Assembly: GCA_016714815.1 (NCBI GenBank)
Contig: JADKBZ010000032.1
Location: forward strand, 62,001 to 126,000
From: Holophagales bacterium
GTDB taxonomy: Bacteria > Acidobacteriota > Thermoanaerobaculia > UBA5066
Length of the DNA: 64,000 nt
Direction: 5' to 3'
Shown here: one piece after another, positions 9,001 to 16,500 of the stretch
How the letters are laid out: every line of letters begins with the position of its first letter
Position numbering within the stretch: position 1 is the first letter of the stretch
Notes under the pieces: model-generated
The model's database searches: none
What the model saw: only the letters and a program-made list of their open reading frames with translations
What the model was told of the DNA's origin: nothing
Program-made: the position numbers and the translations under genes

Positions 9001-9322
9001 CGAGGCCCTCATGGAGGCGTGCCCGATTCGGCTCCGGCCGATCCTCATGACCTCGATCGCCACCATCGTCGGCGCCCTCCCGCCCGCGCTCGCCATCGGA
9101 CCGGGGGCCGAGGTCCAGCGGCCGATGGCGATGGCGCTCGTCGGCGGCATGGCCGTCTCCACCCTCTTCACGCTCTTCGTCGTGCCGGCCGGCTACAGCG
9201 TCCTCGACGACGCGCTGACGTGGAGGGCCCGCCACAGGAAGACGGAAATCCCTGGCGGTCTGCCCGAGCCCGTTCCCGTCGACTCCACCCGTTCACATGG
9301 TCCCAAAGGAGATCCCCGATGA
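6092..9322 (+). CDS. RND family efflux pump, HAE1-like inner-membrane component
   Basis: A 1076-residue protein, the normal length of AcrB-type pumps. TM1 is at about 25-48 and TM2-TM6 at about 345-480; VVGIVVDDAIMVLEN near residue 424 carries the paired Asp of proton relay, and the second TM bundle has LLVGIAKKNSIMLVDF near 945 with the relay Lys. Two large periplasmic loops hold the porter and docking domains. The proton-driven trimer exports hydrophobic or amphiphilic compounds with the adaptor encoded just upstream; substrate is unknown. The ATG overlaps the adaptor stop, and its own TGA overlaps the ATG of the small Cys-rich gene. Confidence 0.95.
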   Translation: MAEAPPAPVPEDPKKIATGMTLADISIRNHVFAWILMVALIGFGILCYTGFGDVFKGLGVSQNPDVDYPIVSVGVSLEGASPEIMETDVVDVLEDACATVEGVQQMSSTARQGSANLTLEFAIGRDIDAALQDVQTKVSRAMHDLPREVDAPNISKTNPEDQPIIRFVLSGNRPPVFLADYVRNVLRPQLQMIEGVGEIHVFGFRDRNVRVWYDAPRLEAHGLTVLDVNRAIAREHQEVPAGRIEGAEREMNVRAQGEAIDISAFRDLVVTYAAGAPIRLKDVAVVEDGLEDRRRLMRAMGETSIGFGITKLRGANAVQVGRDVKAKLGVLKSQLPEGLKLELNWDTTTFIERSIHEILFTLVLAALLTGLVCWLFLGSWSTTLNILLAIPTSILGTFIVIYFLGFTLNTYTVLGLTLVVGIVVDDAIMVLENIYRHREMGEGKVKAASVGAREITFAAAATTLAIVAIFLPVAFLKGIIGKFFFQFGVTISVAVLISLLEALTLAPMRCSQFLEIERRGRIGQAVDGLFTRLSALYLKALGPVLRHRGRVLLASLAFFLLSLGTVFLLRQEFIPSQDMSRFTIRFQTPVGTSLDATDRYFRQIEKFLISRPEVTLFAGSVGGGSDVNSGQAYVNMKEPRERPVDPEKGRRLTQLEFMDVVRKFATSVPGGRISLQDISQAGFSPSRGGGFPIEFNIRGRDWSVLASSSRKIAEQMRQSGLVTDVDTDYQVGMPEIQVVPDRDRAADLGVSMSTIGETVNAAIGGVRIGKFKDKGRRFDIRGRLLATQRERPEDIGRLLIRSASGEVVRLGQLIRINQEPTLQAITRRDRERAISVFANVAAGASQAVAVDRSLEIARSVLPDGYRAVVAGSTKAFRESFQSLWFAFALGLLVAYMVLASQFNSFSHPVTVLLALPFSVSGALFALWIGGQSLNVYSMLGVILLVGIAKKNSIMLVDFTNQVRERGVAHREALMEACPIRLRPILMTSIATIVGALPPALAIGPGAEVQRPMAMALVGGMAVSTLFTLFVVPAGYSVLDDALTWRARHRKTEIPGGLPEPVPVDSTRSHGPKGDPR

Positions 9323-9534
9323 CCCTCTGTCCCATCGCCCTCGCCGTCGGCTGCCAGAAGTGCCCCGTGTTCAAGATCTGCCCGCTCACGACCGTTCTCG
9401 GAGATGTTCCGAGCGTGGTCGCCGGGGCTCCCGCCCCGAAGGCGGTCGCGGCTCCCGTGCCGAGAGCGGTCGGGACTCCCGGGCGGAAGACGAAGAGTCC
9501 GGTCAGTCGGCGCCCGAAGCGTCGTCGCAAGTAG
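9319..9534 (+). CDS. 71-aa Cys-rich protein of the RND operon
   Basis: ATG 9319 has a strong AAAGGAG ribosome-binding site and overlaps the pump TGA (ATGA), so it is clearly translated with the pump. The first 30 residues hold four Cys in C-P-I-A-L-A-V-G-C-x-K-C-P-x-F-x-x-C-P, suited to binding a metal or Fe-S cluster; the rest is Ala/Pro then Lys/Arg-rich and probably disordered. There is no signal peptide, so it is probably cytoplasmic. The last codons lie in the first copy of a 29-bp direct repeat; continuing from the second copy gives a nearly identical ending (RRP and TGA instead of RRK and TAG), implying the 3' end was rebuilt by an insertion. Function is unknown. Confidence 0.8.
   Translation: MTLCPIALAVGCQKCPVFKICPLTTVLGDVPSVVAGAPAPKAVAAPVPRAVGTPGRKTKSPVSRRPKRRRK
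9498..9526. repeat. 29-bp direct repeat, left copy
   Basis: Identical base for base to 10274-10302. It covers the 3' codons of the Cys-rich gene, while the right copy covers the 3' codons and stop of the DUF4097-type gene on the other strand. The two copies bracket the PIN toxin-antitoxin pair. Confidence 0.9.
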
Positions 9535-9556
9535 ACCAGACCCCCGGCGGAAGGGT

Positions 9557-9778
9557 CTAGCCGCCGGATTCGTGAGGCGCTTGCAGCGCTCCTGCCTTCT
9601 TGAGGAGCGTCTCTGCATCCCACTCCGGGAGGATCGTCTGGCGCTCCTCGGTGTAGTTTCCGGAGCCTGGATCGAGCTGGCGCAGGAAACGGACCGCGTT
9701 GACCCACCCGATGGCGCCTGAGAGGGCCCTGAACCCGGTCTCTCGGAGCTCGCGCGGATCGATGATCAGTGCGTCCAT
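9557..9778 (-). CDS. Partner (putative antitoxin) of PIN-domain toxin
   Basis: A 73-residue acidic protein with a conserved-looking FRALSGAIGWVNAVRFLRQ core and GNYTEERQ. It overlaps the upstream PIN gene by 13 bases. Small proteins of this type accompany PIN proteins beginning MR[IV]YLDxCC, and the toxin-first order is usual for that pairing. No ribbon-helix-helix or AbrB motif is evident, so the antitoxin role rests on gene context. The end of the gene lies in an inverted repeat (CCGGCGG and CCGCCGG around 9545-9565) that may terminate the transcript. Confidence 0.65.
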   Translation of the reverse strand: MDALIIDPRELRETGFRALSGAIGWVNAVRFLRQLDPGSGNYTEERQTILPEWDAETLLKKAGALQAPHESGG

Positions 9779-10215
9779 TCGACGATCTCCTCAACGAGGC
9801 GAAGGGGGTCGGTGACACGCGCCGAGAGCTGCCCCGAAAAGCGCCCAGCGATCTTCAGCAGGCGAAGGTCCACCGTGACGAAGACGACCGCTCCGGAAAG
9901 CTCCGCCGAGGCCAGATGGAATGCGTCGAAGCTCCTGAACCCCATCGGCACCAGAGTCGCGATGCGCGCTGAGAGCCCGGCTTCAGGCGGTCGGGTGATC
10001 GGGCCGTTTGACAGCCAGAGAGAGACCGCATCCCTCCGCGCTGCGACCGGGTTCAGGCTATTCTCGAGGAGGTGGGCTGGACATCTGACGAGGTCGATGC
10101 GGCTGGACGGAAGAGCCAGGATGCTGAGCACGGCCTCCGTCTGGAGGCGAACGATCGGCTGATCCTGTAGGTCGAAAGGCCTCTTCAGGCAGCAGAGGTC
10201 CAAGTAGACGCGCAC
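9766..10215 (-). CDS. PIN-domain protein, putative ribonuclease toxin
   Basis: A 149-residue product from GTG 10215. It begins MRVYLDLCCLKRPFD, giving the first catalytic Asp of the PIN fold, with further acidic residues at SFDAFHLASAEL and in FVTVDLRLLK. Family members cut RNA using a Mg-binding acidic cluster and are held inactive by a co-encoded partner, here the overlapping downstream gene. A TACACT hexamer lies about 10 bases before the GTG and could be a -10 element, making the transcript nearly leaderless. The whole pair sits inside a direct-repeat-bounded insertion. Confidence 0.8.
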   Translation of the reverse strand: MRVYLDLCCLKRPFDLQDQPIVRLQTEAVLSILALPSSRIDLVRCPAHLLENSLNPVAARRDAVSLWLSNGPITRPPEAGLSARIATLVPMGFRSFDAFHLASAELSGAVVFVTVDLRLLKIAGRFSGQLSARVTDPLRLVEEIVEWTH

Positions 10216-10273
10216 GAGAGAAGTGTAGTGGATCGCTGCAGGACCTGGGCTCGAGCCTGCAAGGAGCTTCCGC

Positions 10274-10302
10274 TCCGGTCAGTCGGCGCCCGAAGCGTCG
10301 TC
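10274..10302. repeat. 29-bp direct repeat, right copy
   Basis: Perfect copy of 9498-9526. It includes the TGA (10279-10281 on the minus strand) and last codons of the DUF4097-type gene. Read on the plus strand, it gives an alternative in-frame ending for the Cys-rich gene, as expected if it is the original junction. Confidence 0.9.
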
Positions 10303-11187
10303 CCTGATCGTCACCGGGCCGTTCACGGTCGAGAGGCGGACGACGGGTTCGCCGGCACCGATCTCGACGGACCGGTCGCCGTCCCCGTCCTCGCCGCCGA
10401 AGGTGCGGCGCGCGCCGGAGCAGGCCGCCGCCCGGCAGCGGAACGGTGTGTGGCTGGCGGCCGAGACGCGGAGGCCGGAGGCGAAGCGCGGATCGAGGCT
10501 CACCGTGAGAGGGCCGTTCACGGTCTCGGCAACGAGCCCTTTCCCTTCCCAGCGCGTGCCGGCGAAATGAGCAGAGAGCGGGCCGTTCGTCACCCGGACC
10601 GTCCAGTCGCCCGAGCCGTCCTTGAAGGAGACCGGGCCGTTCGTCGCCTCGACGTCGACGGCGCCGTGAACTCCCGACAGCGAAAGCGGGCCGTTCTCGA
10701 GGCGGGCGGTGACGGTTCCGTCGAGGTCCCGCAGCGTCATTGGCCCGTTCTCGGCCGCGAGGTCGAGAACCGCGCCCTTCGGCGCCTTTACGTAGAAGTA
10801 GACGACGGCCTCGTCCTCGACGACGCCCGATACGGAGACGACACCCTTCGGCGCCGAGACCGAGATGCGCGAAAGAGTCGCGGCGTCGCGAGCGGCCTTG
10901 CAGGCCGTGATCTCGAAGTCGGTCCTGTCCCAGCCCGTGACGCGGAGGGCGGAGGAGTCGGGGGCGTGGAGCCGCAGCGGCGTCCCTCCCGGGACGGACA
11001 GCGACTGCTCGGCCTTGACGGCCGTCTCGCCGTCGAAGCGGACCCGGAGCCCGGCGCAGCCCTGCTCTGACCCTGACGAGTCGATCGAGACTTCCGCGTT
11101 CCGGGCGAGGGCGGGATCGGCAAGGCCAAGGACGAGGACGGTGGTGGCGGCTGCGAGGAGGGCAAAGCGCAGCGTGCGATCGAGCAT
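10279..11187 (-). CDS. Exported DUF4097-like beta-strand repeat protein
   Basis: A 302-residue protein starting at ATG 11187 behind a GAAGGAGAC ribosome-binding site. A signal peptide (hydrophobic ALLAAATTVLVLGLADPALA, cleavage ALA/RN) is followed by repeated short beta-strand units of the form VNGPLTV, ENGPMTL, TNGPVSF and TNGPLSA, the right-handed stack typical of DUF4097/DUF2807 putative adhesins. It probably faces the periplasm or cell surface; no catalytic motif is visible. The longer upstream frame is rejected because it lacks a ribosome-binding site and would bury the signal. Confidence 0.8.
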   Translation of the reverse strand: MLDRTLRFALLAAATTVLVLGLADPALARNAEVSIDSSGSEQGCAGLRVRFDGETAVKAEQSLSVPGGTPLRLHAPDSSALRVTGWDRTDFEITACKAARDAATLSRISVSAPKGVVSVSGVVEDEAVVYFYVKAPKGAVLDLAAENGPMTLRDLDGTVTARLENGPLSLSGVHGAVDVEATNGPVSFKDGSGDWTVRVTNGPLSAHFAGTRWEGKGLVAETVNGPLTVSLDPRFASGLRVSAASHTPFRCRAAACSGARRTFGGEDGDGDRSVEIGAGEPVVRLSTVNGPVTIRDDASGAD

Positions 11188-11470
11188 GGGAGTCTCCTTC
11201 TTCTCCGGATTACGGGCGGCGGGGGAGAAGGTCACGCGGCGCGGGCCGGGGGCTGCCTGCTGTCGCCCCGATTCCGCGTCCCCGGCGGCATTCGTCGGGG
11301 CGTCGCCGCCGGCCAGCCGGTGCATGAGTCGAGCGACCGAGCCGAAGTGTCCCGAAAGACACTTCTGTGTCAGCGGTTGGGTCAGCGGTAGCACATGGCA
11401 GACATCCGGGGAGAGGGACGTCGGAAGCGGAAACCCGCTCCATCAGCGGTTCGTGGCAGTGGGACGGCTC

Positions 11471-11486
11471 TGGCACAGCCGTTGCT
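11471..11486 (+). promoter_or_regulatory. Sigma-54 promoter of the fimbrial operon
   Basis: TGGCACAGCCGTTGCT matches the sigma-54 -24/-12 consensus TGGCAC-N5-TTGC(A/T) with exact GG-N10-GC spacing. Transcription would start near 11497, giving a leader of about 170 bases. Sigma-54 promoters need an AAA+ activator, and one is encoded at 18384-19733. Confidence 0.75.
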
Positions 11487-11539
11487 GTAGGACGAGGCGA
11501 AGGGAGAGCGGCATGAAGGAGACAGCCCCAGATTCGTAG

Positions 11540-11645
11540 GCAAGGCCGGCAGCCCTCGGGGCGCGGCAAAAAGCCACGGTATACGAAAGCCAGGTTCAGG
11601 TCAGAGCGTCAGAAATAGACCCGGTCAACTCCCAAACGGAATAGG
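11540..11645 (+). promoter_or_regulatory. Possible structured 5' leader (weak GEMM-like resemblance)
   Basis: Downstream of the predicted start, the RNA contains GGCAA, GGGGCGC and AAAGCCACGG elements in the order seen in class I cyclic-di-GMP riboswitches, but the stems between them do not pair as expected and the 3' tetraloop-receptor part is missing. It is reported only as a candidate structured leader. Confidence 0.2.
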
Positions 11646-11666
11646 CTCAGAAAGGTCGGAAATCAA

Positions 11667-12200
11667 ATGAGAAAGATCATCGTCGCCACCGCCATCGTCG
11701 CCATCGCCAGCTTCGCGCCAAACGCCATGGCCCAGACCGAGGGCCACGCCCACGCCGCCACGAATGCGGAGATCATGACGGCCCTGACGATCGCGAACAA
11801 CACGGCCCTCGAGTTTGGCAAGATCGCTGCGAACCCGGATTCGACGGCGGCGACCACGGTGACGCTCAGTGCTATCGCTGAACCTGTCGTGGCCGTCACG
11901 TCCACGGGTGGTGAGCTCATCACCGGAACGACTCGGCTTGCCGCCAAGTTCACCGTTTCGGGCGAGAACAGCACCACCTTCGTGCCGGTCTTCCCGACCG
12001 AAGCCCTCACGCTGGGGGGCTCCACCGGCTCGACCGTGGTGACGGTCGACAACTTTGTCCAGACTGCCGGTCCATACACAACCTCCGGCACCGGGTCGAT
12101 GATCCTGTACGTCGGCGGCACGCTGAACGTCGCCGCCGCTCCGACGAAGGCAACCTACACCAACGCGGCCGGCCTCACCGTCACCGTGACCTACAACTGA
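11667..12200 (+). CDS. DUF4402 fimbrial-type subunit 1
   Basis: A 177-residue secreted protein with signal peptide MRKIIVATAIVAIASFAPNAMA, then a beta-rich domain with ALEFGKIAA near the N-terminus and a final TVTVTYN. Starting with LxFGxI and ending in a VTVxYN strand is characteristic of DUF4402 proteins, which resemble pilin subunits carried by chaperone-usher systems. It is first of four collinear genes and is expected to be a main fibre subunit. The ribosome-binding site is modest (AAAGGTCGG about 9 bases before ATG). Confidence 0.85.
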   Translation: MRKIIVATAIVAIASFAPNAMAQTEGHAHAATNAEIMTALTIANNTALEFGKIAANPDSTAATTVTLSAIAEPVVAVTSTGGELITGTTRLAAKFTVSGENSTTFVPVFPTEALTLGGSTGSTVVTVDNFVQTAGPYTTSGTGSMILYVGGTLNVAAAPTKATYTNAAGLTVTVTYN

Positions 12201-12216
12201 ACGGGCGAGCGCGGCG

Positions 12217-12672
12217 ATGCAACTTCGCAACTGCCGCGCCATCTTGATGGCCACCGCCCTCCTCGGGGCGGTGGCCGTTGCCTTTGGGCAGACCGTCCAG
12301 ACGAACACCGACCTGACCTTCGGGAAAATCGCCACGAGCGACACGGCCGGCACCGCCACCGTCAGCCCTCTCGGCACGCGGACGTCTTCAGGCGGGGCGA
12401 TGCCCGTGACCAGCTCCTTCACCCGGGCGAGCTTCACGATCTCGGGCACCCCGAACGTCACGTTCGCCATCCTGCTCCCGACCTCGGAGCCTCTCATCAA
12501 CGGGACCGCCGGACTCACCGTCGACACCTTTCAGAGCCTCCCTTCCGGGACCGGCACTTTCGACGGTTCCGGCTCCAGGGACCTCTTCGTGGGGGCCACG
12601 CTTCACCTCGCCGCGAACCAGGCCAGGGGCGCGTACTCGGGCTCCTTCGAGGTCACCGTTACCTACAATTGA
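12217..12672 (+). CDS. DUF4402 fimbrial-type subunit 2
   Basis: A 151-residue paralogue of the preceding gene: signal peptide to about residue 25 (VAVAFGQ), DLTFGKIAT near the start of the mature chain and a C-terminal FEVTVTYN strand. It sits 16 bases after subunit 1. Two different subunits in one operon suggest a main shaft and a tip or adaptor protein. No adhesin domain is fused. Confidence 0.85.
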   Translation: MQLRNCRAILMATALLGAVAVAFGQTVQTNTDLTFGKIATSDTAGTATVSPLGTRTSSGGAMPVTSSFTRASFTISGTPNVTFAILLPTSEPLINGTAGLTVDTFQSLPSGTGTFDGSGSRDLFVGATLHLAANQARGAYSGSFEVTVTYN

Positions 12673-12714
12673 ACTTCCACGCGGAATGACCCGCGAGAAA
12701 CCGACGAGGACCCG

Positions 12715-13590
12715 ATGAGCGCAGACCCGCAGGGGATGACCCCTCTTTTCCGGCCCCGGCATCGCACGCGGCTGGCAGGGATTCTGATCGCGGCTTGCCT
12801 GGCAGCCGCCGCCGAGTCCCCCGCGGCGGAGCCAGGAGGCGCGGGCTCACTCCTGGTCGCTCCGACCCGGCTCGTTTTCGAGGGAAGGACCCGGACTGGG
12901 GAGCTGACGCTCGCCAACAAGGGAACGGGGGCCGCAACGTACCGGATCCGGATCGCCTTCTACGCCATGAGCGAAGATGGCGACATGCGGGAGATCCCGG
13001 CCCCCTCGGTCGAGGACCGTGCCGCAGATGGTCTCATCCGGTATTCGCCGCGGCAGGTGACTCTGGAGCCGGGCACGTCCCAGGTCGTCCGGGTTGCGCT
13101 GCGCAAGCCCGTCGACCTGCCTGCCGGGGAGTACCGTTCGCACCTCGTTTTCAGCCCCGTCTCCCAGGCGGCGGCCGGGAACGCCCCCGACGATGAACTC
13201 GCCTTCAAGGTCCAGCTCAACGTCGGCGTGGCGATCTCCGTCATCGTCCGGCAGGGGGAGACGGCCGCGACGGTGGCGCTGGACGCTCCGGTCCTCCGGC
13301 CCGGCAAAGACGGCGCCCCGCCCTTGCTGGACGTCACCATCCGGCGTTCGGGCGATCGATCCCTCTACGGAAAGCTCGTCGCGACGTTCCAGCCCACGGG
13401 TGGGCGCCCGGTGGAAGTCGGCCTGACCAAGGGAATCGGCGTCTACGTTCCCAACGCCCTTCGCCGTTTCCAGCTGTCGCTCAGGCCTCCCGCGGGTGTG
13501 AGCCTGGCGGCGGGACGCCTGCAAGTCCGCTTCGTGGACGAGGAAAAGGGTGACCGCGTCCTGGCGGCAGCCGAACTCATTCTTCCGTGA
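12715..13590 (+). CDS. PapD-like periplasmic fimbrial chaperone
   Basis: A 291-residue protein with a basic N-terminus, a hydrophobic signal (about 20-40, LAGILIAACLAAAAESPAA), and two immunoglobulin-like domains. The first contains SLLVAPTRLVFEGRTRTGELTL and IRYSPRQVTLEPGTSQVVRV, the pattern of the PapD N-domain F1/G1 region that donates a strand to subunits. It should stabilise the two DUF4402 subunits in the periplasm and hand them to the usher. Its 3' end overlaps the usher start by 41 bases. Confidence 0.85.
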   Translation: MSADPQGMTPLFRPRHRTRLAGILIAACLAAAAESPAAEPGGAGSLLVAPTRLVFEGRTRTGELTLANKGTGAATYRIRIAFYAMSEDGDMREIPAPSVEDRAADGLIRYSPRQVTLEPGTSQVVRVALRKPVDLPAGEYRSHLVFSPVSQAAAGNAPDDELAFKVQLNVGVAISVIVRQGETAATVALDAPVLRPGKDGAPPLLDVTIRRSGDRSLYGKLVATFQPTGGRPVEVGLTKGIGVYVPNALRRFQLSLRPPAGVSLAAGRLQVRFVDEEKGDRVLAAAELILP

Positions 13591-16500
13591 TGCCGGGAAG
13601 GCCGGCGTCGCCCTGGCGCTCCTGCTGGCGACGGGCGCGGTCTTTGGCGTAGAGACGGCGTCGGGCGTCCCAGTGCGGGGCCTTTCGGAGGAAGAGAGCT
13701 CGGCCGAGCTGTATGCAGTCGTTCTCGACAGGAGCGTGCTTGCCGACGCGATCCCGGCTTACCGCGGGGCTTCGGGCCTTCTCTTTCCCCTCGGCGAGCT
13801 CTGCCGCATTTTCGAGATCGAGGTCAGCCTCGACCCGCGCTCCTCGGCCCTCCGGGGACGAATCCCGTCGAACGCGACGTTCGCCGTGGACGGCGAGCGC
13901 CTCACCCTGACCATCGGCGACTCGGAGATGCCGATCGAAAAGGGCCTCCTGAAAGTCGCCGAGGGGGACATCTTCCTCGGCCTGGGCCTCCTGACGCGCC
14001 TCCTGCCGGTCGACCTCGCGGTGAACGCCAACGAGGCCACCCTCACGGTGACGCCGCGCTCGCCGCTGCCCCTGCAGGAACGCCTGGCTCGCGAAAAGAG
14101 AGGGGACGCCCTCCGGAAAAGAGATGAACGCATACCGGGCTACCCGGCCATGAGAATCCCGTACCGGCTGTTCGGCGGGCCGTTCCTCGATCAGACCGCG
14201 CAGGTGGCGCTGGATCCCCCCTCGGCTGGCGGCAGCTCGCAGCTCCGCGTCGCTTACTCGACCCACGTCGCGGCCGATCTTTTCTGGGCGAGCTTCGACG
14301 GGTATCTGTCCGGCACGCAAACCGGCATCTCGGACATTCGCGGGACGCTGGGGAGGAAGGACCCGGCGGCCGGGCTGCTTGGGCCTCTCCACGCCACGGA
14401 GGCCGCTCTCGGGAACGTTTTCAGCGGTGGACTGGAGCTGGTGATGGCCCCGGCGTCCGGCACTGGCGCCGTGTTCAGCAGCTTCCCCGTCCAGCACTCG
14501 GCCTACTTCGACAGAACGGCCCTGCGGGGCGATCTCCCTTCCGGCTGGTCGCTCGAGCTGTTCCTCAACGGGGATCTCCTCGCGTTCCAGCGCTCGCGGC
14601 CGGACGGGCTCTACGAGTTCCTCGACGTGCCGGTCTACTTCGGCGTGAACGTCTACCGTCTCGTCTTCTACGGGCCGTCGGGACAGCGGCGGGAGGAGAC
14701 GAGGACGTTCAGCGCCACGGAGACTCTCACCCCGGCCGGAGTGCTCCGGTACCGCGCCGGGGCGCTCGACCCGAGCCTGCGTCTTCTCGAAACCTACCCG
14801 GCGAGCGCCGGCCGGCGCGCCTGGCTCGAGGGGGAGTTCGGGCTCTCCAGAAGCGTCGCCCTCTCCGCGGCGGTGGCCCGGTCCGCCATCGTCCCCGGGG
14901 GGGAGGAGAGGGACTACGCCACGGCAGGCCTGAGGGCTTCGCTCGGTGCGGTTTTCTTCCGCGGGGACCTGGCCTTCTCGGGAACCGGCGGAAGGGCCTT
15001 GCAGGTGGGGGCCCAGACACGGGTCGGGGGCGTCGGGATCCTCCTCCAGCACGCCGAGCTGAGGGACTATGTAACGGACTGGTTCCGGTCGATCGCCGGG
15101 GATGTGCGGCGGCGAAGCTACCTCCGCTTCGACGGGGCCATCCCGAAGAGCTTCCTGCCCAGGCTCCCGCTGAGCCTTGTCGCCGAGCGGGCCGAACGGA
15201 CCGATGGCACCTCGACCCTTCAGCTGAACGGGAGGCTGTCGGCCTACGTCGGCGGGGTATCGACGTCGAACCAGATCTCGTGGACTCACGAGAGCGGCGT
15301 CGGGAGCACCTCGGACCTCGTCACGGGAAATCTTCTCGTCAGCCGCTACGGTCGCGGCCTCACCGTGCAGGGCGGCGTGAACTACTCGCTTACGCCCTCA
15401 GCGGTGATACAGGGCGGGTCGCTCGGCGCCGAGCGCCGCCTTGGGAAAGGATTCGCGGCCAGCGCGAGTGTGACGCGGTCGTTCCAAGCCGGGCAGACGG
15501 TCTTCCAGATGGGCGTCACGAGGAACGAGGGGATCCTCGGCTACGGCCTCCAGGCGGGATACTCGAGCCCCGAAGGCCTGCGCGCGGTGGCCCAGCTGAG
15601 CGTCGGGATCGGAAGGGACGACGGGGGAAGATGGCACGCGTCGGCCCGGCAGATCGCGGGAACCGGGGCGCTCGTGGGCCGGACGTTCCTGGACAACAAC
15701 GCGAACGGGAACCTCGACGCCGGCGACCAGCCACTCGACCAGGTGCGCTTCCTCGTGAACGGCTCCCGGACGAACGCCGCCACCGACGGGCAGGGGTCCG
15801 TCTTCGTGCCCAGCCTGACCCCGTACCAGGCCGCGGGCGTCACCGTCGCGACCGAGACCCTCGCGGACCCCTTCTGGAAGCCCGCTATCGAAGGGGTGAC
15901 CATCGTTCCACGCCCCGGGCGCGCTCCTGTGATCAGCATTCCCGTCCTCGTCACGGGCGAGGTAACGGGCTCGGTGTTCGTCCAGCGTTCAGGGAGTCAA
16001 CGGCCGGGGGGCGGCGTCAAAGTGGAATTGGTGGACGCCACGGGCGCCGTGTCGAAGACCGCGGGCTCCGCCTGGGACGGCTACTTCACACTCACCGAGG
16101 TTCGCCCAGGCAAATACGGCCTCCGTATCGCGGCGGCAAGCCTCGAGAAGATCGGGGCCGAGTCGGCCGCCACGAGGACACTCGAGATCGGGAACGACGG
16201 GACGGTTCTAGACGGCCTCGACCTCGTGATCGTGGCCCGATCCGACGGGGAGACTTCGGAGCCGGTTCAACCGCAAGCCGCCGTATCGCCTGCGAGCCCG
16301 GCCGCAGCCGGTTCCCCTTTACCGTCCGCGCCGACGCAGGTCTTCCTGCAGCCTCCCGCCCCGCCCCAGCCCGCCACGCTGAAGCCAGCACCCGCGGCGG
16401 CCCATCCGGCGGCAAAGCCGCAGGCACCGACGCAACTCGCACCGAGCGGCCGCTTCTTCGCTCTCCTGGTCGGCTCGGGCCGGAACCGGCCCAACGCCGA

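Larger units (their letters stand above)
9527..10302. mobile_element. Inserted PIN toxin-antitoxin cassette (776 bp including one repeat copy)
   Basis: The unit between the perfect 29-bp repeats contains only the PIN toxin, its partner and their promoter region. Removing it rejoins the Cys-rich gene and the DUF4097-type gene as convergent, overlapping neighbours, each with an intact stop. No transposase, integrase or terminal inverted repeats were found, so the mechanism is unknown. The repeats could be a long target duplication or recombination crossover sequences. Confidence 0.55.
11188..11666. other. 479-bp divergent regulatory region before the fimbrial operon
   Basis: There is no convincing gene. 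The plus strand holds a near-consensus sigma-54 promoter (11471-11486) and then a leader of about 170 bases before the first fimbrial gene. A tandem GTCAGCGGT motif occurs near 11371-11390 and could be an activator site; this is a weak inference. Confidence 0.5.

Noticed and set aside
5867..9235. Very long open frame antisense to the RND genes
   Set aside because: It is Asp/Arg/Glu/Gly-rich with no motifs, which is the expected mirror of GC-rich coding DNA. The plus strand carries complete, recognisable RND proteins.
11540..11645. Firm call of a cyclic-di-GMP-I riboswitch
   Set aside because: Only scattered motif similarity. The P1b stem and receptor region do not fit, so it is kept as a weak candidate only.
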